The notes under the pieces were generated by a model. It had not been told where the DNA came from, searched no databases, and saw only the letters and a program-made list of their open reading frames with translations. From the IMG/VR virus record IMGVR_UViG_3300017963_000846, positions 1-20,631 of that record: DNA of 20,631 nucleotides; one strand, written 5' to 3'. Positions 14,009 through 19,419 of the stretch are shown here, one piece after another. Position 1 is the stretch's first letter, and each line of letters starts with the position of its first letter. The stretch is from a virus. Position numbers and translations under genes: made by a program.

Positions 14009-14776
14009 TTATGAATTATCCTTATCCGCCCAGACACCTTTGGACTTGCGAACAATCCATCCGGTGGCGTCCCCATACTCGATGTCCAGATAATCGTGTC
14101 TTTGCGATGTGGCCTTGGTGTTTTTCAGGCCATGGTTATCCGTGCCGCTGGAATCTTTATAAATAATGAGATCGCTGGCGTTGGGCGCCACATCCAATTC
14201 CACGGTGCCGAAAGCTCCCACGTTCATAATTCGGAATGCCATTGCGGCCACCGCCGGCAGGGTAATGGTCTTGTCATCCGTATCCACGCAAATCAACTTT
14301 CCGGTATCCTGATTGTCCAGGGTTTTATCCACAGAAGTGGTCTCGGCAGTAAATCCTTCATGGGGATCTTTAAGAACGCCTGCGTCAAATTCCACTATTC
14401 CATAACCGGCGGAAACATATCGGCACATAAAGCCGATAAATACTCCGGAAGTTGGCACGAACGAAAAGGTGTTGTCATCCTGGGCGTACACCGCGCACCC
14501 CACATCCGTGATTACCGCGCCGGTAATAGCCAACTTAGCCTTGCCTTTTTTAACCACCCGCACATTGATGGCGGCGGCGGCGCCCGTCGAATTATCGGCC
14601 CTGTCCTCGGCAAACCCGACAAACTGATCGGAAGATGTCAGGGGCTGGGCATGTCCGGTGGCTATAACCAAGCCAACGGCGGCGCCTTCATAAATAACAT
14701 CCGATGCAATCATCGGAAATTCATTGCGATCCCCGATTTCAAAATCTCTCGGAGTGTCTGCTACTAATGTCGTCAT
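14009..14776 (-). CDS. Head decoration-like protein with extra C-terminal domain
   Basis: A 255-residue protein. The first about 130 residues look like a capsid decoration/cement protein: DFEIGDRNEFPMIASDVIYE, EGAAVGLVIATGHAQPL, QFVGFAEDRADNSTGAAA, INVRVVKKGKAKLAITG and a D/G-rich end (YGIVEFDAGVLKDPHEGF). The remaining about 120 residues are a separate beta-rich domain (TGKLICVDTDDKTITLPAVA, GTVELDVAPNASDLIIYKDS, GDATGWIVRKSKGVW) not needed for decoration in lambda gpD (about 110 residues). It resembles surface-exposed fibre-type domains and may display a binding surface on the head. ATG 14776 has AAGGAGA upstream. Gene order protease, scaffold, decoration, capsid is the lambda order. Confidence 0.82.
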   Translation of the reverse strand: MTTLVADTPRDFEIGDRNEFPMIASDVIYEGAAVGLVIATGHAQPLTSSDQFVGFAEDRADNSTGAAAAINVRVVKKGKAKLAITGAVITDVGCAVYAQDDNTFSFVPTSGVFIGFMCRYVSAGYGIVEFDAGVLKDPHEGFTAETTSVDKTLDNQDTGKLICVDTDDKTITLPAVAAMAFRIMNVGAFGTVELDVAPNASDLIIYKDSSGTDNHGLKNTKATSQRHDYLDIEYGDATGWIVRKSKGVWADKDNS

Positions 14777-14812
14777 AATGTATCTCCTTGTTCTTGCTGT
14801 TTGTTTGGGTCG

Positions 14813-15364
14813 TTATTTTACGACTTTGCCCTGCAGGATTTTAACCTGGCCCTTGGCATTGGCCTTGAACCACGCCAGGTATGATTCATAATCCCCGTCG
14901 AATTCCTTGCGAACTTTGGCGTCTTTGTCCCATGTCTTTTTGGCCCGCTCCTCCACGGGTAGATTTTTGTCTTGTTCCGTGGTGTCTACATCCTTATCCG
15001 TGGACGGATCCGGCAGGGCCTCCGGGGATTCAACCCAATGGGTTGTTATGACGTTCTTCCGGAGTTTTCTTTCCTCAGCCAGAATTTTGACCGCGGCCTC
15101 CGGGCCGGTGGTTGTCCCGTCGAACATGAGCTCCTGGATCAATTTTTCATGCCCGGAAATGAGCTGGTCCTGAACGGACTTGATGCGCTCGCGTTCCTGC
15201 TGGGCGCCCTGGGCCATTGCCTGGTCCTGACTTTCCTTGGTTGCTTTTTCCGCGCCTTTCTTTTCTCCGTCTGTAAATCCTCGATTATAGCCGGCCGCAT
15301 CCCCTTCCTCGATCAGGGCGCTGGCAATATCAGGATATTTGGATTTGAATTCTTCCAGTGTCAT
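14813..15364 (-). CDS. Scaffold-like capsid assembly protein
   Basis: A 183-residue, highly charged protein predicted to be largely helical: a Gly/Asp-rich start (ASALIEEGDAAGYNRGFTDG), a long Lys/Glu/Gln coiled-coil-like middle (KKGAEKATKESQDQAMAQGA), the phrase GPEAAVKILAEERKLRKN that also occurs in C-terminal parts of phage S49 proteases, and a C-terminal acidic/basic tail. In lambda the scaffold Nu3 is encoded inside the protease gene C; here it is a separate frame whose ATG 15364, with AAGGAG, lies 35 bases before the protease stop. Role as internal scaffold is inferred from context and composition. Proteolysis by its neighbour would be expected during head maturation. Confidence 0.72.
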   Translation of the reverse strand: MTLEEFKSKYPDIASALIEEGDAAGYNRGFTDGEKKGAEKATKESQDQAMAQGAQQERERIKSVQDQLISGHEKLIQELMFDGTTTGPEAAVKILAEERKLRKNVITTHWVESPEALPDPSTDKDVDTTEQDKNLPVEERAKKTWDKDAKVRKEFDGDYESYLAWFKANAKGQVKILQGKVVK

Positions 15365-16253
15365 TTTTTAACTCCTTGTTTAATTGTATTAATTGTTTAC
15401 CCACTGTTTTTTCTTCCTGCATCACCGGCAGGGTGGTATGTAAAAGCCGGTCTAATGTGGAAACACCGTCCACCAGACCGGCACTGATGCCCTGGTTTCC
15501 GATAAATACCCGGCCGTCGGCCATATTTTTGAGCACAGTTTCTGAAGACACGCCCCGGTTCCGGGCCACCGCGTCAACAAACACGGTATAGATGTAATCC
15601 ACCCGGTCTTGGAGAAGCTGTTTGCCGTCTTTGGACAGGGGTTTATACTGGGACACCATGCGCTTGTATTTGCCCGCATAAATCTCCGTGGTTTTGATGC
15701 CCACACGTTTTTCATACTGGGAATAATCCACATGGGTGGCCACCACGCCGATGGACCCGGTCTGCACGGTGTCCCCGGAAATATACAGCTTTTCCGCGGC
15801 GGACCCGATCCAGTAGGCAGCCGACGCCATGAGCCCGTCCGAATATGCCACAATGGGCTTTTGATCGCGCCCTTCAAAGATCAGGCTGGCCAGCTCCAGG
15901 GTTCCGTCCACGGTACCGCCGGGAGAATCGATATCCAGCAAAATTCCATTAATGTCAGGATTGTTTAATGCATCGGCAATGTCCCGGGCCGCCAACTCCG
16001 TGGACACGCCGCCGGATATTCTGGTGAACAGGTTGGCCCGCTTGGCGGTCACCCCATGAATGGGAATCACGGCCATGTCATTGACCACGTCATATTCTTT
16101 TGTCTCGTTTTCCAGAGGCCGGCCGATTTTGGCCTCGATGGCCGCAATGTCGATTTTTTCCCCTCTCAGATGCGTGGAATAGATTTCCTGAATCTCATAG
16201 AGCTTTTCCGGCATGATGGCCCAGGGGCTGGTGAGAATGTCAATTATCTTCAT
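15330..16253 (-). CDS. S49 family head maturation protease
   Basis: A 307-residue SppA/lambda-C-type serine protease that should process the prohead. MAVIPIHGVTAKR at about 60-72 starts the fold. GILLDIDSPGGTVDG at 103-117 forms the oxyanion region. The nucleophile Ser144 is in DGLMASAAYW (139-148). TGSIGVVATHVDYSQ follows at 165-179, and the general-base Lys is in IYAGKYKR (K195 or K197). All expected residues are present, so it looks active. It overlaps the end of the portal gene by 14 bases and the next gene by 35 bases. Length fits phage single-domain S49 proteases without a fused scaffold. Confidence 0.93.
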   Translation of the reverse strand: MKIIDILTSPWAIMPEKLYEIQEIYSTHLRGEKIDIAAIEAKIGRPLENETKEYDVVNDMAVIPIHGVTAKRANLFTRISGGVSTELAARDIADALNNPDINGILLDIDSPGGTVDGTLELASLIFEGRDQKPIVAYSDGLMASAAYWIGSAAEKLYISGDTVQTGSIGVVATHVDYSQYEKRVGIKTTEIYAGKYKRMVSQYKPLSKDGKQLLQDRVDYIYTVFVDAVARNRGVSSETVLKNMADGRVFIGNQGISAGLVDGVSTLDRLLHTTLPVMQEEKTVGKQLIQLNKELKNDTGRIQIQIS

Positions 16254-17859
16254 TGGTTTCGTCCTCTTTGTCGAATCCTCTGTTTTCCCGGCCCGGCTGG
16301 TTTTCTTGGGCAGCGGCTTTTTCCGGCGCAGTCAACCCCGCGTCCTTTTTCATCTGTTCTTCCCGGGACCGCTGGGGAAATTTCTGTTCCCAGTCCCCGC
16401 CGGTCAATGATGCGGTTTCCTCGGAGTGGGTGGTCAGGGTTAACGCCAGGCGTTTTTCAGCGGCCTGGACTTCCTTGAACTCGTCGATCTGACCCTTGGC
16501 CGGCCCGGTCCATTCGGATCCCAGGTAGGCCATGCGGATGAGCGGATCCCCGCTTAAAAATCCGGGCGCCGCGATCCGGCCCAGAGCCACGGCCTCGGTC
16601 ATCCACAGTTCATACACCGGCTTGCACAGGTGGTCCTCCAGCCATTTGCGCCGGCCCATGTAAAACCGCCAGGCCTCCAGCAGGGCGGCCCGGGCCGCGG
16701 AATAACTGGCCGTAAAATGCTTGATCAGGATTTCAAAGGGTAGTTCCAGGGCCACGCCGATCTGCCGGGAGATAGCCAGCACGAAATCGTTAAAGGATTG
16801 GTTGGGCCGGCCCGGGTTTGCGGATTCAATGCTTTCGTTGGGCAGTAAATCCAGGATGGCGCCGGGGCCCATTTTATAGTCTTTGTCCGCGGCGGATCCC
16901 CCGACTTCGTTGGTGGGCTGCATGGGATACATGCCCGCATGATATTCGGATTTGATAAACACGGTAAAAAACGCACTGATCACCGAGGCATCCACCTCCG
17001 CGTCCGTGTACCGGCCGAGCTGTTTCAGGGTTTCCATGACCGGCGCCAAGTCGGGCACGCCCCTGGATTGACCCACCCGGAGTTTTCGGAACAGGTGCAA
17101 AACGTTGGATCGTCCGGTTTTGGGGCCAAATGCGGGCACTACAACCCAATCGTTTTTTTTGGCATAGATGTTGCCAGGATGGCCTTTTAAAAAATGGTAT
17201 TCTTTGGGGCGGCCGTTAGAGTCCTTTAAAATCCCGCCGGCCAGGGCTTCCGTGTCCTGCTTACTGTCTTTGTTGCAGACCCGGTCCGCCTCGATGAGCT
17301 GCAGCTGCAGGGAATAGGGGCGAAACGGGCTGGACTTTGACGGGGTGAGAACAAACACGTCCCCGTTTTCCAATGTGGACCGGAAGGATAGATCCTGGAG
17401 TCCGGCAAAATTCTGGGCCGAGGTCGCATCGCAATCTTTTGACTCGGACCAGAGCCGCCATTCCGCCTCGGTTCGCGCCTCCCATTCCTGGGCCTGGTCC
17501 TCTCCCATGTTCAAAATCTTGCGGTCAATCCGGGATTTGAGTTTCAGGCCCGTGCCCACCACGGACGTGACCTTGGTGTGGATGGCGCCGCCGGCCAAAG
17601 GATTGTTGCGGATAAGGTCCCTGGACCGCTCCCGAAGGTCGGGAAGCTCGGCAATGATGTCCGTGTCCGCGTCTCCGGAGGGCGGGGACCATTCGGACAA
17701 AGACCGCCGTTTCTTGGACGCCCCGTGATACGCCCCGGCCAGGGCCATGGCATACCGCGCCCTCATGCGCTGGGCGCCCCGCTGCGGTGAAAAGAAATTC
17801 ACGGCCCGGTCGATAATATTTTCTTTAACTTCGATTTTCTTTCGTCGAACTTCTCTCAT
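16240..17859 (-). CDS. Phage portal protein, lambda family
   Basis: A 539-residue protein of the lambda gpB type. N-terminal signature: RYAMALAGAYHGASKKRRSL near residues 35-54, RSRDLIRNNPLAGGAIHTKV and VVGTGLKLKSRID. The middle contains LENGDVFVLTPSKSSPFRPY, LQLQLIEADRVCN and HLFRKLRVGQSRGVPDLAPV, and the C-terminal half has ISRQIGVALELPFEILIKHF, TASYSAARAALLEAWRFYMG and the wing region YELWMTEAVALGRI, all typical of the family. It forms the dodecameric DNA entry ring, contacting the terminase. The start ATG 17859 has an AAGGCAAGG purine run, which is itself the edge of a short-repeat element. The stop overlaps the protease start by 14 bases. Confidence 0.96.
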   Translation of the reverse strand: MREVRRKKIEVKENIIDRAVNFFSPQRGAQRMRARYAMALAGAYHGASKKRRSLSEWSPPSGDADTDIIAELPDLRERSRDLIRNNPLAGGAIHTKVTSVVGTGLKLKSRIDRKILNMGEDQAQEWEARTEAEWRLWSESKDCDATSAQNFAGLQDLSFRSTLENGDVFVLTPSKSSPFRPYSLQLQLIEADRVCNKDSKQDTEALAGGILKDSNGRPKEYHFLKGHPGNIYAKKNDWVVVPAFGPKTGRSNVLHLFRKLRVGQSRGVPDLAPVMETLKQLGRYTDAEVDASVISAFFTVFIKSEYHAGMYPMQPTNEVGGSAADKDYKMGPGAILDLLPNESIESANPGRPNQSFNDFVLAISRQIGVALELPFEILIKHFTASYSAARAALLEAWRFYMGRRKWLEDHLCKPVYELWMTEAVALGRIAAPGFLSGDPLIRMAYLGSEWTGPAKGQIDEFKEVQAAEKRLALTLTTHSEETASLTGGDWEQKFPQRSREEQMKKDAGLTAPEKAAAQENQPGRENRGFDKEDETNEDN

Positions 17860-17865
17860 AGGCCC

Positions 17866-17920
17866 TTGCCTTTCATTCGACGTTCGATGTTGAATGTTCG
17901 ATGTTGGACGTTCATCTTTT
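17866..17920. repeat. GTTCGATG-type heptamer element, copy 1 (between gpW and portal)
   Basis: About 55 bp of 7-base units (CGTTCGATGTTGAATGTTCG) that, in transcription order, start immediately after the gpW stop codon and supply the portal RBS at the other edge. On the minus strand it starts AAAAAGATGAACGTC and ends GAATGAAAGGCAA. The same flanks enclose a similar element inside the terminase gene (20442-20499), so this is a dispersed element rather than local slippage alone. Confidence 0.85.
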
Positions 17921-18139
17921 TCATGGATCCGTAACCGGCGTCACGCCCCGGACCCGGATCCCGCCGTCGGTTTCCCGCTGGACCAGGGTCTGGAGGCGTT
18001 TCCGCTCGTCCATTAAGGTTTTTAAATCCGCGTTTGTTTTGGAACGTCCGCCGATAGAATAGGACTGTGCGCCCGTGAGGATGGCCGTGATAGCCGTGTC
18101 GATCTGTTCCAACTGCTCGGTATAGGTAAGGATCGCCAT
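17921..18139 (-). CDS. Head-tail joining protein, gpW-like
   Basis: A 72-residue protein matching lambda gpW-type sequences: YTEQLEQIDTAITAILTGAQ, SYSIGGRSKTNADLKTL, DERKRLQTLVQ. I chose ATG 18139 because the family begins about there. An upstream ATG at 18181 would add 14 residues (LQNKQPL...) that would be translated through a hairpin. gpW stabilises packaged DNA and makes the site for the next connector. A run of eight T's lies immediately before the ATG, preceded by GGGG, which sits in the stem of a hairpin (18140-18197). The C-terminus (RVRGVTPVTDP) ends directly at a heptamer repeat element. Confidence 0.9.
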   Translation of the reverse strand: MAILTYTEQLEQIDTAITAILTGAQSYSIGGRSKTNADLKTLMDERKRLQTLVQRETDGGIRVRGVTPVTDP

Positions 18140-18197
18140 AAAAAAAACCCCTATGCATAGTGGTTGCTTGTTTTGCAACACTATATCATGGGGTTTT
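18140..18197 (-). promoter_or_regulatory. Terminator-like hairpin covering the gpW ribosome binding site
   Basis: On the minus strand AAAACCCC...ATAGTGTTGC pairs with GCAACCACTAT...GGGG across an AAAACAA loop, with one bulge and an unpaired stretch of about 5 bases. The right arm ends GGGG followed by T8 and then the gpW ATG with no gap. It has the form of an intrinsic terminator, but the GGGG is also the only RBS candidate for gpW, so the fold would both stop transcription and hide the RBS. An attenuator or conditional RBS is the natural reading; I did not compute its energy. Confidence 0.65.
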
Positions 18198-18223
18198 GAC
18201 TAAAAACGCTTATCCGAACTTGT

Positions 18224-18263
18224 TGTATGCTAAAAAGAGGTTAATGTAGGGTAAAAAGATGTT
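18224..18263. repeat. Two 21-bp direct iterons
   Basis: TGTATGCTAAAAAGAGGTT (18224-18242) and TGTAGGGTAAAAAGATGTT (18245-18263) match at 16 of 19 positions with a 21-bp period, that is two helical turns. They lie in the non-coding stretch between the small HTH gene and gpW. Possible operator for one of the nearby HTH proteins or packaging-type sites; no proof. Confidence 0.55.
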
Positions 18264-18279
18264 GACAGGGGTTTTTTGA

Positions 18280-18490
18280 GGTTCAAAGGTTCCCCGTTCA
18301 AAGGTTTCCCGTTCAGAGGTTCAAAGGTTTAGAGGTTTAAAGGTTAAAAAAAAAGGAATCATCCTTCAACCTTGAACCCGGAACCCAGAACCTTGAACCT
18401 TGTTATCCTTCAACCTTGAACCCGGAACCCAGAACCTTGAACCTTGCCATCCTTCAACCCTGAACCCTGAACCTATAAACCTATAAACCT
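18280..18490. repeat. GGTTCAA-type short-repeat array E (right end of head module), second arm of the 68-bp inverted pair
   Basis: About 210 bp, the longest array. GGTTCAAA-type units on the left turn, at the A9 run (18346-18354), into nnnAACC units. A 44-bp higher-order unit (CTTGAACC, CGGAACC, CAGAACC, CTTGAACC plus a TGTTATCCTTCAA / TGCCATCCTTCAA spacer) is present twice in tandem here, once in array D. Bases 18348-18415 equal the reverse complement of 12173-12240. It provides the last two codons and stop of the HTH gene ending at 18481. Confidence 0.92.
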
Positions 18491-18717
18491 TCCTTGATGT
18501 ACTTGGGTGTATTTTTCAAATATTTCGTCCGCTGAAACGCCATCCAGTTCCACAGGTCAATATTGAGTGCCCGCCAGACGCGCTCCCCGTTGCGCTTCCA
18601 GGCGGGCAGCCCCTCAAACTCGATCAAATTCGTAATCTGCCGGGGATCCTCCCGGATAAACCCGCAGATCTCCTCCGCACCCTTCAAACACTCAATTTTC
18701 GTGGGGATGTTTTTCAC
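18481..18717 (-). CDS. Small HTH DNA-binding protein (excisionase / terminase small subunit Nu1-like fold)
   Basis: A 78-residue protein starting with GTG at 18717, directly abutting the preceding TAG. The sequence AEEICGFIREDPRQITNLIE, then FEGLPAWKRNGERVWRALNI and DLWNWMAFQ, follows the winged-HTH pattern of phage excisionase/Nu1 N-terminal domains ('eI...l....r.i..l....glPa.k..g...w.a....l..W'). It may bind DNA near the packaging site as a small terminase subunit; however, it is downstream rather than upstream of the large subunit, so a regulator is equally possible. The final Gly-Leu and stop are part of the repeat array, hinting that the array replaced the original end. Confidence 0.72.
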   Translation of the reverse strand: MKNIPTKIECLKGAEEICGFIREDPRQITNLIEFEGLPAWKRNGERVWRALNIDLWNWMAFQRTKYLKNTPKYIKEGL

Positions 18718-18894
18718 CTATAATTTCACCGCTTCAATTATTCCATAAGCCATCATTGAAATATTTTCCGCACACTTCTCACATAAATCATCCAGCTCTG
18801 GGTCATCATTGAGCATGTCATAATAAAATTTGTCTCCCGGCTGAAATGCATAACCGCATTTCTGGCATTTCTCCGGATAGGTTGATATTTTCAT
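18718..18894 (-). CDS. Small zinc-ribbon protein (58 residues)
   Basis: A 58-residue frame from ATG 18894 to TAG 18718. It has two CxxC pairs: CQKC at residues 10-13 and CEKC at 39-42, with FQPGDKFYYDM and NDDPELDD between them, so a zinc-ribbon or zinc-finger fold is likely. Start overlaps the previous stop as ATGA, and its own stop abuts the GTG start of the next gene. Small zinc-binding proteins of this kind are common in phages (mRNA or DNA binding). The specific role is unknown. Confidence 0.75.
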   Translation of the reverse strand: MKISTYPEKCQKCGYAFQPGDKFYYDMLNDDPELDDLCEKCAENISMMAYGIIEAVKL

Positions 18895-19202
18895 GGCTGT
18901 ACTCCTCGATTTGCACCAATTCGATTTTTTATTTCTTTTAAATTTATTTTTAAAAAAATAACATTCTGATTAATTTTTATTTCTGATATTATTTTAGCTG
19001 ATAATTTTCGACTAAAACCTATGTTTAATAAAGTTTTAAATATTTCGATTTTTATTAAATCGTTTTTATTTAAATAGTTTTTAGAACCATGGCCACTGGC
19101 CGGCCATTTCGGTTTAATAAACCCCCTTGCTATATATTCTCTTAAACGACCGTTTTCCATTTTACATATTTTCGCCGCTTTTGGTATTGTGTATCTATCC
19201 AT
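18891..19202 (-). CDS. MerR-type helix-turn-helix protein
   Basis: A 103-residue protein with an N-terminal MerR-like HTH: YTIPKAAKICKMENGRLREY, IARGFIKP, a wing region with SGHGSKNYLNKNDLIKIEIF, then a helix region (TLLNIGFSRKLSAKIISEI). The C-terminal third is short and Lys/Ile/Asn-rich and lacks a known effector domain. It probably binds DNA and may regulate late phage genes. It overlaps the previous gene by 8 bases and the next by 4. The gene is strikingly AT-rich (13 G+C in one sampled 60-base line, against 37 of 60 in a portal line), indicating recent acquisition from another source. Confidence 0.78.
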   Translation of the reverse strand: MDRYTIPKAAKICKMENGRLREYIARGFIKPKWPASGHGSKNYLNKNDLIKIEIFKTLLNIGFSRKLSAKIISEIKINQNVIFLKINLKEIKNRIGANRGVQP

Positions 19203-19419
19203 TAAAAACCTCTCTCGGGGCTTCCGATATTGCCTTTTCTATATTTTTAAGTAGTTTATTTTTATCAAAAGGCCCATCTTCTAAATCGCAATATAAATTT
19301 TCTAATATATCACTTATTTTATGAATAATTACGGCTATCAATACAAAATCATAAACAAAAGCGCTTGTGGTTATTCCATTGCCAAAATCGGCAGAATACA
19401 CAATAGTTTTTTTTGTCAT
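19195..19419 (-). CDS. Unknown small protein coupled to terminase
   Basis: A 74-residue protein whose ATG 19419 overlaps the terminase TGA as ATGA, so it should be translated by re-initiating ribosomes. It reads SADFGNGITTSAFVYDFVLI in the first third and KISDILENLYCDLEDGPFDK later, with an Ile/Leu/Val-rich helix-like middle that is not long or clean enough to call a membrane segment. I do not recognise a family. Like the next gene it is AT-rich relative to terminase and portal. Confidence 0.7.
   Translation of the reverse strand: MTKKTIVYSADFGNGITTSAFVYDFVLIAVIIHKISDILENLYCDLEDGPFDKNKLLKNIEKAISEAPREVFNG

Noticed and set aside
14096-14767. Plus-strand frame of 223 codons opposite the decoration gene
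   Set aside because: Shadow of a supported gene, no domain, no RBS.
18140-18181. Upstream ATG at 18181 as the gpW start
   Set aside because: Adds residues not expected in gpW and would read through the hairpin; ATG 18139 fits the family start.
18200-18280. Sigma-70-like promoter in the non-coding region before gpW
   Set aside because: TTGACA occurs only on the plus strand (18262 region) without a matching -10; on the minus strand I found no pair with acceptable spacing.
4693-18490. Short-repeat arrays as CRISPR
   Set aside because: Units are 7-8 bases with no constant 20-40-base repeat and no unique spacers; no cas genes.
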